A stretch of 64,000 nt of DNA from Siphonodentalium dalli (GCA_032622095.1 CP136063.1:92479980-92543979); one strand, 5' to 3'; numbered from the stretch's first letter, positions 1 through 12,800 are shown. Notes: a model not told the origin generated them from the sequence alone. Translations and numbers: made by a program.

Positions 1-710
1 CCCAGTCTTGGTGGGGCTTATACAGCAGTAGCCAATGGCATACTCCTGGTCCAGTTGTTTAAGAACGGCTTCCAAACGGATGGGAAAATACAATCTTAGC
101 ATACAAGGAAAGCAAAGCCACACATGAGATCCTGTCTGAATCTAAAACATAACAAAATAAGGGGTGGTGCAGTCATGGTCCAATTTCATTTCCACTATCA
201 TGACACATACCCACAAACTAGCACTGTGTGTATTGTTATCATCTGCTTGGATCTGTTCGGTGAGACCATTGCTGGACGCCAACAAGCTTGTTCTTATGAT
301 CATGTTCAAGGAGTTTGGGTATATTATGCATTATGGTCTTCTACGCCTTATCTACGCCTTAGCAGAAATGCATCCGTCAAATGTCGGGCTTTCAACATTC
401 GAAGCCATATACATAAGTTGTCCGGGTACGTCAGTGCATTAGATGAGTATGTGAATTGACGAACCATATATTGAGAAGTGGCTGTTTGGGAAGATCACCA
501 GGTGTACACGTTGTTATCCCCATTAGGTCACCAAAGCTGACAATACGCAGATAGATAGGTCCTTCTGAAAACTACTATATGCATTGACCGAATACCTTTT
601 TAGTGTATCGCACAAGATGACGCATATACCCCATATATAGCATCTGAATTATACCATAAGCTATACCATGAATGAAGCTCGCTAAGAATTCCAAGCTTTC
701 GAAACAAACA
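1..710. other. No gene recognised
   Basis: Only short chance ORFs occur here. I see no splice-compatible coding block, no recognised protein motif and no clear repeat unit. It is probably old repeat-derived or intergenic sequence. Confidence 0.5.
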
Positions 711-1679
711 CGTGAGCTGGTGGCCATTTTGGCCGCCATCTTGGATTTGGGTAAATATTCCTCAACTCAGATATAAGAGGAATCCTAGCTCGAGTATCTC
801 CTGCAAATATATATGCATGGGTGTTGTTATAATAACAATAACATTCATTGATTCGAAACATAACATCGTGTTATTAACGGAGATTCGGCTTTGACCTATG
901 ATACCGGCATTTGGGAAAATGTGATATCGGACAAAAATATCCCGCAATGAATGCATATTATGGTCCCCATGTGTTCGCCAATGACTCCTGTATTAGTCCA
1001 GGCACATTAGGCGTGAATGGGGAAAAGTAAGGAAATAAATCTGGGAAAGCTGATTTTTTTATTTTATTTAGGCCATAACATCGCGGATGCGCCACGAAAA
1101 GTCCCCTAAAATCGGAGTTGAGTTTTCGGAGTTAACCAATTTTTCCATAAAAAAATAAAAACTTTTATATTTTTCACAATCATAGGAATAATGGGATGAT
1201 ATAACATTTTTTCAGCCGAAACATATACCAAATGTACTCTATATTGTGCAATACACAATTCTCGAACCAGAGATACAAATTTTACAGGGGGGATTTGAAT
1301 GAATTTCGCAGATATGGATATAAAATAACATAATGACCCCCAAAAAGACGATTTTTTTCAGACAAACTGTCCTATTCGATGTCAAATTTCTCGGGCTATT
1401 CATTACCTAGGCGCAAGTAATTTGTTTTAAAAACTGCACAGACATCACTCCTGCAATATAATATGCGGGATTAGCAACTATGCCTATGATAAGTGGTCAA
1501 TTCTTGTAAAAACATAACCCTACCCCCTAAACTGGCTCTCGTCACATTTTGCTCTTCCGCTAATCCAAGTGCTTGTTGTAGAAAACACACCAACTGTGAA
1601 AAGGGCGATAAAAGCATTAAACTTGACACATATGTTCCTTATACGCTACTGCTCATTTTCACATGTGGCGACATTTGCA

Positions 1680-2150
1680 ACAGGCTCTTCTTAGCAACGG
1701 TTGCTAGACAACTACCCGGCAGCTTATTAATGCATATGACTGATATTATAATTATGTGTTCTAACAAACTAAACTACGTCGTGTAGCATGTTTATGGTGA
1801 ACATATTTGTTGTCAGTTTTGACCTGACTGACAAATTACCATATTTCTTACTTACAATGGTGGCAGTTGCTAGGGACACACACACAATTTAAAAATGCAC
1901 ATATGACTGATATTATGGTAGCTTTAACAAACTAAACTACACCTAAAAGCACTTTTATGTTGAAAACAATTAGAATAGTTGTTGTTAGCGTTGAGCTGGC
2001 TGGAAAAATACCGTATAATTCTTACTTAGATAAGTGGTAACTGTTGCCAGGGTCATACCCGAAATACAAAAATGCACATATGACTGATATTATGGTAGTA
2101 TTAACATTTTTATGGTGAAAACAATTATAAATGTTGTTAGTGTGAGCCTA
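1680..2150. repeat. Tandem repeat of about 170 bp in left arm
   Basis: The block CATATGACTGATATTA recurs at about 1734, 1900 and 2077, spaced 166 and 177 bp. Each is followed by AACAAACTAAACTAC-like and GTTGTTAGYGTGAGC-like blocks. The same unit appears inverted in the right arm. Confidence 0.65.
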
Positions 2151-2159
2151 ACCAGAATA

Positions 2160-4110
2160 TGGGTACAATTATCCGTTATGCTCCATCAGTTTAGATACCG
2201 GGAATTCAAAGTGAGAGTTGAAAAGTTGTTGCTTATATTTAATATGAGGCATGGCCATAATAGTTATATAAGACATAGACCCACACAGCTAGTTATATAA
2301 TGTAAGTCACGGACCCGCTCTACTATATATGAAGAACATAGTTAGGGTCAGCCACCAATATGTTAGCCATGGCCCTAGCCTACAATAGTTAGGTTAGGAA
2401 CCCAGGCACATATATAGTCATAGGACCCATGTCCATACATATAGACTATGGACGTAGGATATGTATAGTCCATGAACCAGGCCTCTTCATATAACCATAC
2501 ATGTATGGTATCTATGACCATGACCATTACACTGTTACATGGTGCAAATACCCAAGTGCCCACAGATATACCATGTACTAAGATACCATAGACCAAGTCC
2601 GATGCACAATATATTAGTGCACCATGGATTCAGGAACCTATATATGGTATGAACATATGAGACAGTTTTATGACAGACCAACCTATATATAGATATTGGA
2701 CCGGTCCCACATATACGAAAGTTAAGGATGGGGGCCCTTATAAATAGCCCATACACATATGGCACTGTAGGTTGGCCATGGACACATACCCATACGTGTA
2801 GGCCATGGACAAAGGCCGATATGTGTATGCCATATTGCATTGCACCCAGGCATAAGCAGGTGTCTTTCTATATGTAGGATATGGACCCACCCCTTATACG
2901 TGATATATCTACACCAAAAAAACAGGCAAGTTTAAATAGTGCTAATACACATGTGACTATAATGATGTATGTAGTAATACGTGTGCCTATATGTAGGACA
3001 TGGACACGGGTCCCTAAATAGAAGCTACGACACCGGCGTTATTAATCATTTCATAGATTCACAGATATGCTGGTAGACAATGGACTGATCCACATATATA
3101 GGAGACACATGGACCCCATGCCTACGGGTAAGGCATGGACCAAAATGCATGTGCGTGGATCCACGTCTCTATATGAATACCATATACGTACGTCCGTTTT
3201 CAGCCATTCGACCAACGCCCTATAGGATGGAGGTCCCTATCGATTGGCCGTGTGCACCACCATATGGACCCAGGCTCATATAGGTAGGAAATTGAGACGG
3301 GCCACTATTGACAGTCCATGTATCCAGGCTGATTTAGTTATGACCTTATCCAACAGTTATGACCGTATTACCAGACATTTATATGTAAGACATGAACCCA
3401 TCCCATGAATGTACATGTTACATGACTATCTAGGTTATAACCACAGGCACGCATACGCTATGGACCCATGTGAACACCACATGTAGTGCAAATACAGAGG
3501 TGTCTATAGCTATGAACGCATGACATGTACCCAGGTCTATACGGCAAATCAGTAGAACGAGCCCTAAATAGTATATAATCGGTCCACGGCCCTTTCTATG
3601 ACATGGACACAGTAGTTAAGACACGTCATTGGATTGGATGCTCTTCCTTAGTAACTGTGGGTTGGTAATGGGCCCATGGCTGCCCATGTAAATGGGTATT
3701 GGTCACCGGTTCCAAAGGGTAGTTCATGGTATCTCAGTCTGAAATATATAGGCCTCGCTCATGTACGAGCTCATATAGACTTGTAAATGACTCATGACCA
3801 TGAATAGTCTGTCAGTTTAAAGAAGATTTGTCAATGGTAGGTGGTTACCTAGCAACAATGAAACCTCAATGCCAATTTGCCACACGAGAATCACACGAGA
3901 ATGCATCAATACACAACACAACACCCTTTAGTTGTGCATTATTGTCAATATAAGCATACTATGGCATATTATGAAACAGTTATATCATGGACATTTCCCG
4001 AAACTCATACCATATTATGAAACAGTTATATCAGTTAAATTACCAGAAAACTCATACATATGGTATGTTTTCAAAGGTGGGTATGTCCATAGTAACCATT
4101 ACACACCCGT
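2160..4110. repeat. Degenerate satellite-like core rich in CATGGACC / CATATATAGG
   Basis: Short blocks such as CATGGACCCA, TATATAGG and TAGGACATGGAC recur irregularly on both strands over nearly 2 kb. No fixed period can be set by eye. At about 3961-4050 a local duplication repeats CATATTATGAAACAGTTATA about 49 bp apart. Short ORFs here are chance products of the repeat. Confidence 0.5.
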
Positions 4111-4119
4111 TAGGTAACG

Positions 4120-4530
4120 AATGCGGCAACTTTACTGCCATGTTCACACTAACAACAATTATAATAATTGTTTTCAATATAAAAATATAACATGACGTAG
4201 TTTAGTTTGTTAAAACTACCATAATATCAGCCATGTGTGCATTTTTCGATGTCTGGTATGTCCCTAGCAACCGTTGCCAGAAATATATAGTAATTTTTAA
4301 AGTCGAACCCACACTAACAATAACTATTCCCTAGCAACCGTTACCACCCCTGTAAGTAAGAACTATGGTAATTTTTCAGCCAGTTGCACTCGAACAACAA
4401 CTAATATTATTTTCACCATAAAAATGCTGCATGACGTAGGTTAGATTGTTAAAACTGCCATAATATCAGTCATATTTGTATTTCTTCGATGTGGGATAGT
4501 TGCCTAGCAACCGTTGCCAAGGAATGACCT
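4120..4530. repeat. Tandem repeat of right arm (inverted relative to left arm)
   Basis: Two to three units carry ACCATAATATCAG, a GCATTTTTCGATGT-like block and CCTAGCAACCGTTGCCA. They are the inverse of the 1680-2150 units. Related CTTAGCAACCGTTGC blocks occur inside the TTAA element at 23778-25329. Confidence 0.6.
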
Positions 4531-5215
4531 GCCGCGATGATTAATAGTGTATAAGGAACCTATGTGCCAAGTTTCATAGTGGTATCACCATTTGCACAAT
4601 TGTTACGTCAAACGCCAGGACTATTATGTGGTATTTTTGCCCTTCAGACACTCAAAGCAATGGCGTACGTTTTAGGAGGTAGTGTTATGTTTCCGGCTAT
4701 AAAATCTTAAGGATGGTGATGGTTCGATATATCTCATTACTTTCCTGTTCTGAACTAACCACTCTTCTAATATAATGGTTCATATTTTAGCTCATTGTCG
4801 TCTGAATATCTTTACTCGCCCTTTTTTGTTCGGACAAATTTGAATCACCATGCTATTTATATGCTCTCTTCGCCAATAAATATCATCACAATTATGGAAT
4901 ATCGACTGTTAGTAAGCTCTAATGTCAATTACCCATATATATCGACACCTGCTTCATGATGGACGGGTATGTGTGAAGATTGAATCCATAAATTAGCCTA
5001 CATGTGACTGCATTCGTATATGGTCTAATGGAATTTCGTCAGAATTTGCACCATTACGAAAATTCATGATATCTCAAAAAGCTCAACTCGGATTCTAGGG
5101 GACTTTTGCCAAGTTGTTCATAAACATTTTCTTATTAATCCCTGACAAATTCAGCTTTCCCGGATTTTTTGCACTAGTGTAACCTAATGTGCCTGGACTA
5201 TATATGATAAATCTA

Positions 5216-5720
5216 TAACATGACGCAAAAATTCTAACATTTTCCCACAGAGACAAACGAAAGGTGGTAACATGTCAGAAAAATAGCATATTTTCACATT
5301 TCGGTGGCCATCTTGGCAGCCATATTGGATTCTGGTGTCGGATTTTTGGTTAATTTGTTAGGGTTGTATATTAGCATAACGAATCGAGCGGAAAACAATA
5401 CCGCATGTGCTATCATCTTTACTATAATGGCGATCAAAGAGACCTGGTGCATTTAAAACAAATGGCCGCCATGATGGACGCCATCTTGTCTGGAGTCTCT
5501 GCTGCCACATTTTTTTCTTGTTAACAAGTGAAAAAAATTAGAGGAGACCTTAAGGAAGAAAATTAGTGGGGTGAAGTTAAGTCCTGGGGGGTGCAGAGGT
5601 TGACCAATATCTCCTGGACTAACAGTGTTTAAACCATTTTTCACATTTAGTGCCGAGTGACTCGTCACCATCGATATCGCCATTTTGTTTCTAATAATAA
5701 CGAACAAAGCAAGCACCTCG
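5216..5720. repeat. Interspersed repeat shared with 52.1-52.5 kb
   Basis: The stretch with GGCCGCCATGATGGACGCCA, TTGTCTGGAGTCT, TTCTTGTTAACA and GTTAAGTCC at 5462-5584 recurs in the same order near 52284-52410. GGTGGCCATCTTGG-type motifs are also shared with 52130-52150. It is a repeat family, not a gene. Confidence 0.6.
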
Positions 5721-5926
5721 CTAAAGATTTAATAGAAGAAACATTAGAACAATCAATCAAAAGACAAATAAATCAACTATATAAGTCATTGAACCCTGTT
5801 CAACCATTCATCTGTCACCTGTGGTAGTTCTCTCTTAATAGCCTCCAAATAGACATGTTCAAACACTGCCTGGTACTGTACACAATGAATGTCTATAGTT
5901 ATCCATACAGTGTCTGACATGCTAAA

Positions 5927-6190
5927 ATGCAGTCACAGGTCTATATACATCAAATTGTCATATTCTACAAAATAAAAAACAACATTGTCAAGATAAGAGA
6001 CACTGCCCCCATCATAACATCCAGAGGCTACAAAAATGTACTGTTCTTTACTGGACCAAAATACAACCACACTTCTTCATTTTACCCCAAAATACTTGTA
6101 TGGAATTCCATTGACCTTGCTATCGCTGCACTGATAGATTTGGAGCAATTCAAATCTGTTCTCAACAGTGACCATTTCAAACTCCCATAA
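5927..6190 (+). pseudogene. Possible C-terminal scrap of a non-LTR retrotransposon reverse transcriptase
   Basis: The 87-aa open stretch contains the pattern SSFYPKILVWNSIDLA followed about ten residues later by LEQFKSVL. This resembles the end of jockey/CR1-type RT proteins, where an FFPR-x-WN-x-LP segment precedes an FK-x-x-L segment. No catalytic RT motif is present, and upstream sequence does not continue the frame. Family assignment is an inference from a short pattern. It could be chance. Confidence 0.35.
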
Positions 6191-6277
6191 TCTGTACCCA
6201 ACTAGTTATACCCCAACATTGGAATATACAATGCACTGGGATTACCGGATTGACTGACTGTCTGTCCGTCCATATAT

Positions 6278-6620
6278 CTACTCATCATGACTGCTTTCAA
6301 AAGAGGTGCAAGTGACGTCCTTGCAAGTGACGTCTGCATTTTGGTTTTCTGTCCTGAATATATCTCTGCCATGGGTTATCAGATAATGGTATCTGATTGA
6401 AACTTGGTGTGGAGGTTCACCAATATGACTGCTTTCAAAAGTAGGGGCAAATGACATTGTGACATTCACATTTTCAATTCAAGAGTTATCTTTCTTTGTT
6501 TATTTGGAATCTTGGTCCTCGCAGATTTTTCAGCTATGTTTCATCAGACCTCAATGAAATTTGGTATGGAGGTTCACCATCAGGAGTGCTTTCAAAAGAG
6601 TGCCCAATAAATTGTTTTCA
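6278..6620. repeat. Diverged tandem repeat of about 140-160 bp
   Basis: GACTGCTTTCAAAAG occurs near 6288 and 6427, and GAGTGCTTTCAAAAGAG near 6586. GGTNTGGAGGTTCACCA precedes the last two. The array runs into the target site of the hAT-type element that follows. Confidence 0.5.
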
Positions 6621-6729
6621 TTTTCCATTCTACAGTTAGTCTTTGTTGTAAATTTGGCCCATGTTTCAATTTGGTACCATGGAGGCATGCCAGCAACCAA
6701 GGAGCAACTTCTCATTGTATGGTACACAT

Positions 6730-7638
6730 TAGGGCTGGGCGATATTTTTATATATAGTCGGTTTGGAAAAGAAAAACTGTATTGAAAACGTGTGTAAAAT
6801 AAAAATTCAATATATCGCAACCACAATTTTATCACCTCAAAAGACTGTTTCAAATTACAATCCAATACTGAGTTGAATACTTTAGCGGACCGCTGATTGA
6901 AAGCAGCCTTTATCGGTCGCTCCTAAGTTTCCATTGTCTTTTATTGTAAACAATGACGCAACGGTTGTATTTTGGGCTGAAGTAGAGCGATGGACTATCT
7001 TTTTCCGAATCCATCCTGGTAGCGGTGTAACGTCACGAGCGTCGAGCGATACTTCGTCCAAACTTTCCGACTCACAGCTCGGCGGTATTTGTCGTTCAAT
7101 TATATCTTAAAACTTGACTCCGGAAACAAACATGTCTCAATCCGTCTAGAGTTGACATGCTAGTGTTCCTTGCCAAGAATTTGGACAAATAAACTCACGA
7201 ACTGCAATATTGTTCAATGATTAATTATGATTAATTATCTTTCCCGTGTTCAAAAGTTAATTAAAAATGTTCCGTAATTTATTGTGTGTGATAAACTGCA
7301 GACAGCCCAGAATGAACCATCTTGGTCCAATTCTACTAGGTCCTCTATCAACCTATGAGCACATGCTTAGCTATGACGTAACGGGAATGTGCATCGCGTG
7401 CTGATCTGTAAACAATGGAGTAATCAGGATACATGTAACTTGAGCCTGTAATTCGCTCAATGTTGTGGCATATTCCAGAAGGCAGGAACTTTATAGAATG
7501 GGCACATGCCATTCTGAGAATAGTTTATTATTTACATGGTATTTTTCAATAGTAAAATAATATTCAATAAAACCGTATATCGCGGTGTTATTTTGGAAAA
7601 ATCGCAGTTTTTATAAACGTCAATACCGGCGAACCCTA
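6730..7638. mobile_element. hAT-like non-autonomous element with perfect 8-bp target duplication
   Basis: The element starts TAGGGCTGGGCGATA and ends ATACCGGCGAACCCTA, imperfect terminal inverted repeats of hAT type. It is flanked on both sides by GTACACAT (6722-6729 and 7639-7646), the 8-bp duplication expected of hAT. At 909 bp it has no transposase ORF, so it is a non-autonomous derivative. Removing it and one duplication restores continuous flanking sequence. Confidence 0.8.
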
Positions 7639-7710
7639 GTACACATAGTGTCGACGTCCGGATAGACCTCTCGTCATTCGTTCATCCATCTGACTGTCTG
7701 TCTGGCCATC

Positions 7711-7915
7711 TGTATGTCTGTCCATCGACACTTTATTCATTTTCTATCCAATTGGAACCAAATTTTGTATATGAGTTTCTCAGCCCAAAATACAGATCAA
7801 GTTCGAATATGGGCCATATCCGAACTCGATCTGTATTTTGGACTTAGCAACTCATATACAAAATTTGGTTCCGTTCAGATAGGAAATGCGTAAAGTGTCT
7901 ATGGACAGACATACA
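7711..7915. repeat. Near-perfect inverted repeat, arms about 100 bp
   Basis: The left arm begins TGTATGTCTGTCCAT and the right arm ends ATGGACAGACATACA. The arms share GGAACCAAATTTTGTATATG and CCAAAATACAGATC-type blocks, with almost no loop at the GGCC centre near 7810. It is a hairpin-forming MITE-like element. No target duplication was identified. Confidence 0.75.
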
Positions 7916-8417
7916 TTATATGGGTTTGATCCGAGTTTTTTTTTACGGCCCTTATTTTTCACTTAGAATTCACAACATAAATAGAACTGCTCACACTATG
8001 ATAGGCTCTATAGTTTAGATGTTATATTAACCCTTCTCTTTTGACCCATAAATTATGATAATTTGTGTTATTATGTGCATTTGTCTATACTACTTTAGAT
8101 CATAACAGTATACTCTATAATTTTCACATGAAAAACTCTAGATTATAATTCCAATTTACTATTGCCAAGGGATGGGTGAAACATCTGTGGATCATGATCG
8201 GCTTCTCATCTGTAGTTTTACCTGAAAAAAAAACCTACAAAAATACTATGTTCAATGTCAGTTGCGCAGGCACCTCCTTTGAAACTTCAACTTACTAGTA
8301 TGTTTGCATATGTATTGAAGATTAAGAGTAACCTATTGATATATACTAGTAGCTTATCCAGAACATATATAATGTAGCAGCTGATTGGACACCAAAGGCC
8401 CTGCACCCAGCCTTTAT
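7916..8417. other. No gene recognised
   Basis: AT-rich sequence with stops in all frames. I see no clear repeat or motif. Confidence 0.5.
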
Positions 8418-9187
8418 TATACCCCCCCCCGCAACGAAGTTAGGGGGGGGGGTATACTGGAGTCAGCTTGTCGTCGTCCGTCCGTGGACACAAATTTGTC
8501 CGGAATTTGTCTCAGTCGTTTTTTGATCAATTTCCGTGAAACTTGGCACAGGCATCAACCACCATGGGAACCTGTGCACCTGCGATTATGACGACTGTCC
8601 GACTTTTTTTGGTGGAGTTATTCCCCCTTTTTTGACTAAAATTTTTTTTGCAACATGTATAATTTTGTCTGAGCTTTTATTCCTACATTTTTAGGTCAAT
8701 TTTGTTTTAACTTGGCACAGATATTTAGTACCATGGGAACCTGTGCACCTGCGATTATGACGTCTGTCTGGCATTTTTTGGTGGAGTTATCCCCCTTTTT
8801 CGACTTAGAATTTTTTTTGCAACATGCCTTATTTCGTCCGAGCTTTTATTTCTACATTTTTAGGTCAAAGTTTTTTAATCTTGGCACTGATATTTAGTAC
8901 CATGAGAACCTGTGCACCTGCGATTATGATGTCTGTCCGACTTTTTTTGTGGAGTTATTTCCCTTTTTCGACTTAGAACATTTTTGCAAAATGCATAATT
9001 TTGTCCGAGCTTTTAGTCCTACATTTTTCGGTCAATAGGTTTAAGATTACGGTTAGGTTTGTGCACCTGCATTGGGAACTGTTATTTTATTATTTTAACT
9101 AAATGTTTACTGACATGTGAAACATCTTAGTATTTTAAAAACACGGGGGGTATCCTTAGTCCCATTGGGACAGTCACACCTCTAGTT
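8418..9187. mobile_element. Mollusc-type C-run/G-run element with 169-bp tandem units
   Basis: The left end is a hairpin: a C run, GCAACGAAGTTA, a G run and TATACTGG, then TCGTCGTCCGTCCGTGG. The body holds three units starting CTTGGCAC at 8542, 8711 and 8880, exactly 169 bp apart, with a decayed fourth near 9049. Units share GAACCTGTGCACCTGCGAT. The right end has GGGGGGTATCC and CCCATTGGGACAGTCACACC. The ends resemble repeats widespread in bivalve genomes, from memory. No transposase is present. Confidence 0.65.
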
Positions 9188-9499
9188 GAGAAGGGATCTG
9201 TACTGTTAATAATTCCTCTCTCTTGTAAAAAATAAGTATATTGAGGGGTTGGAAGAGGATGGGACCAGAAGGATGATATTTCCTTGCAAATGTCCATGTG
9301 AGATGAAATTCAGCTGAATGAATATTATGCCCCCGACCCCCATAAGAGGTTCAGCGTATATAGCCTAGCGGTCCATCCATCTGGATGTCTGTATGAACAT
9401 TTCAGCTTGTTTCTATTCGATTTGTCTAGTTTGGGTTGTTTTTTTCGGTAATCACAAAAAGGATATGGTGTAATTATTCTTGATGTTACATACCTTTAT

Positions 9500-9611
9500 T
9501 TGTTGCCATTCATCGGAAAGCTCTCACTGAGAGCTTTACGATGAATGTCAGCAAGCCAAATTACCCATAATTCTGCTGTGGTTAAGGAGTCAATTATTTA
9601 GGGCATTACTG
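9500..9611. mobile_element. 5'-truncated Tc1/mariner-like palindromic MITE (copy 1)
   Basis: This copy keeps the hairpin centre (GAAAGCTCTCACTGAGAGCTTT) and the right arm ending GGGCATTACTG before TA. Most of the left arm is missing. It ends 133 bp before the PLGRKT start codon, so it lies in or just before the first exon. The preceding 300 bp (9190-9499) hold nothing recognisable. Confidence 0.75.
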
Positions 9612-9744
9612 TACTTGGGTTCTGAGCTACTTCTTGGAAGATACTGTGATATTAAATGCCTTCCATCCATTTTGAGATGTTTTGCAAACTCAGATAGTTA
9701 TTATTTATAATTTTAGTTAGTTAGCAGCTTACTATCTAGCAATC

Positions 9745-9825
9745 ATGGGGTCATTCATGGGTAAAGTTCTAGATGATAATATGAAGAAACAACAGGATTT
9801 TATGCTCAAGACACAGATGCTTCAG
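9745..9825 (+). CDS. PLGRKT: PLGRKT coding exon 1
   Basis: Encodes residues 1-27, from MGSFMGKV to KTQMLQ, ending in phase 0 at CAG before the donor GTTGGT. A TAGTTAGTTAGCAG just upstream looks like an acceptor, so an upstream non-coding exon is possible. Confidence 0.93.
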
Positions 9826-12800
9826 GTTGGTGCAATGTTGTGATTAATATTAACCCTTTCATGATGGGAGCTGTGCTGGTGCAACATTAAAGATCCTGAG
9901 CCAGTGCATTCTCTTCTGTATGTGAGTTTCCAATAGGGAGCCTCATATATATATAAGAAAATGCACTGGCTTACAAGGTCAAAGTAAATATTGTTAGTCC
10001 AATGCATTCTTTTATATATTCAAGTCTCCCTTTGGGAGACTCACATATATAAGAGAATGATTTGGCACAGGGTTTTTCGCTGAATTTGCATTGCATGTAT
10101 TATTCCAAAGAAGACTAGAGAAACACTTGGTGTTAACCCATTCTATACTAAATGGATTCTCCCATCAGTTGCAAGTATACATTGGAATGGTCTATTATTC
10201 ATCTGGTGGGGTGTTCATGAAATAAGAGCTGACAACACAAAAAGTAATATAAGTGCAGAAGGATTCATTTTAAAGATGCATAATCTGAATTAACGCACCC
10301 AAATTATTATTTCTTTGGCTTCGGGGTAAAATATATTTGATTCGAGTCAAGAACGCCCATCAAAGCTCAGAATGATCACATATCGATTTTTGAAATTTGT
10401 TATTTCTCGAAACGTGTAATTTTTACTTGCAAAAAGTTGTCAAACCGACGGTCTCGGACCAATTTACAGTTGAAGATGGATAACTCTAAAATCAAGTGGC
10501 CTTGGATGTATAGATATGTGACAATCGGGCCATATTTCGTTGAACAAAATGTTGACAATTAACACGTTTTGGGCTACTTTAGACTATAGTTGACTGTGGT
10601 ATCATTATTTGGGGCACTTAATTGATTGTGATAACTGAAGCGGATTTTAAACAAATGTTGTCGTTGGAATCTAATGATATGGGGACCATCAAATCGGATT
10701 AAGTACCTTTAATTGGATGGTATTGATCAGATAATAAATTCAACAAATGTTGCCAGCGAGTATTCAGATTCAAAATGGGTAATTTACTCATTGGACATTC
10801 ATAGGAATATGCACAGCATATTATCAAGCAGTGGGGTGCCATTGTCATTAGCTGTGCTACTTATTAGTTTCCACATATTTCTGCTTTTGTGTGAGTTTTT
10901 TCTGAGACTCTTTCCTCAATATATGGTGCCATGCAGAATGAGGTCCCCATAGGATGGATTTGGTGATGCTATCCCACTTTGTGGGGTAGCGTCACTAAAT
11001 TCACAGTCTGGGGACCTCATTCTGCATGGCACCATATATTGAGGCCTGCTTATGTCATTTACATTTATCACCCGACAGATGGAGCGACAGATTCATATGC
11101 AAAATTTGATGCGAGAGAAACAGATGGCGATGATGGTTGCTAAATCACGTGACTTGTTTATGTACTTTGGCTCGTTCTATACACTAGCAACTTTTGGATC
11201 AATTATGGGGTAAGAAATGTTCTTTCTTTGAATTGTTTTGTATTAAAACAACATATTTTTCATAAAATTTATATTCACACAATTATTATGGTTTCTTTTA
11301 TTTAAATAAATTTAATTTATAAACATGAAAATGCCACACATTCTAATGACCTCTAAACACTCATATTCTGACAAAAATGATTTGTAACAGTAATGTCCTA
11401 AATTATCGACCCATAAACCATAGCAGAATTATGGGAATTTTTCAGGATTTTAGTTGGAAATATTGCTTGTTGCCATTCATCGGAAAGCTCTCAGTGAGAG
11501 CTTTCTGATGAATGGCAACAAGCCATATTTCCGTCTAAATCCTGAAAAATTTCCCATAATTCTGCTGTGGTTAAAGTGTCATATACTTCTGGCATTACTG
11601 TATGTCCCTAATTTGGTCAAAATAAACAGATAGAAAATAAAAATTTACAAACTTGTGCTTTTTGAAATCACTTTGTTCTTGGCATGCATGTATAATTTAT
11701 ACATGACATTCCAGGGAGATTGTCTATATACATTTATTTCAAAGTATCGGGGGGAAAATAGAAGGTATTTAGTTATAAATTTTAATTTATAAAATGTGTA
11801 GCTATGACTTCAGAATCCTTAGATTTCCTATTGTTTGAAATCTAATAAAACTAGTCTTCTAAACTCATCATCAGAGCACTTATTCTGCCCACATGCTGGC
11901 ACATGATTATACAATAAATGTCATTCATTTCCTCTTCAGTTCAGGGATGTGAACAGTCCTCATTTGGGGAAAAGTTCATCTCCAAGTTACTGCAACTGCA
12001 CTCCCACTTCTTGAATCAGGGTAAACTCCAAAGTCCAAACTGCAGCAATATTATTTGCACCCCAATCTCCCTGGATTATAATATTCCACCTGATACCTCA
12101 GCTGTGACCAGATTTATGTGGGGGGGGGGGGTTTCATTGCAACATCCTCATCTATCCTCATACCCTGTATGTGTAACTCACATGTTTATTTTGCTTTTTT
12201 TTAGATTTTTGAAGAGAAAGTCACCAGCTCCATTAATCCCGATCCTTCCGCTGACATTTATAGCTGTGTACCAATATGATTTGGCATACGGTACCAAGAT
12301 ACAGAGGATGCAAGGTAAATGACAAGTCCAAATGGCTAAAACCCCTTCTTGTTTTTGTTTCTGCCCACTGGTTGGGGTTAGTTTGGAATTGAAAATTTCC
12401 CCTGGTTGTTGTGTTGTGAGAGACACATATGTGGCCAAGCCTGAGTTTAGTGTGCAGGCCTGTCATTTGCAGAATGAGGTCCCCAGAGGGTGAATTTGGT
12501 GACGCTATCCCACATAGTGGGCTAGCATCACTAAATTCACCTTCTGGGGACCTCATTCTGCTTAGGCCTCATCGTCTCTGGAAAGTTTCTTTATTATCAA
12601 ATTTCTATAGAAACTTCTTCACATAGATTCTGTTTCTTTTTAGTTTAGTTTCTCTATATCCCCAAATTGGCAGATTACACATTGCATAATCGAGGTTCCC
12701 AATTGGTGTACATCACAATATTCGCCATTTGGAAACTTCAATTTGAGTCTATGTCTCATATAGCAGATGAGTCTAAGCAGAATGAGGTCCCCAGAGGGTG

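Larger units (their letters stand above)
985..5210. repeat. Large diverged inverted repeat (about 4.2 kb) with satellite-like core
   Basis: The two ends match in inverted orientation at several anchors. AGTCCAGGCACATTAGG near 995 is the reverse complement of CCTAATGTGCCTGGACT near 5185. AAAGTCCCCTAAAATC near 1098 pairs with the GGGGACTTTT block near 5098. ACATATGTTCCTTATAC near 1627 pairs with GTATAAGGAACCTATGT near 4551. TAGCAACGGTTGCTAG near 1691 pairs with TAGCAACCGTTGCCA near 4504. The arms (about 985-2130 and 4120-5210) are heavily diverged between anchors. No transposase was recognised. It reads as an old non-autonomous foldback element or the ends of a large decayed transposon. Exact ends are uncertain. 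Confidence 0.6.

Noticed and set aside
12178-12556. Minus-strand ORFs over PLGRKT exon 3
   Set aside because: They are shadows of the + strand exon and of the adjacent palindromic MITE.
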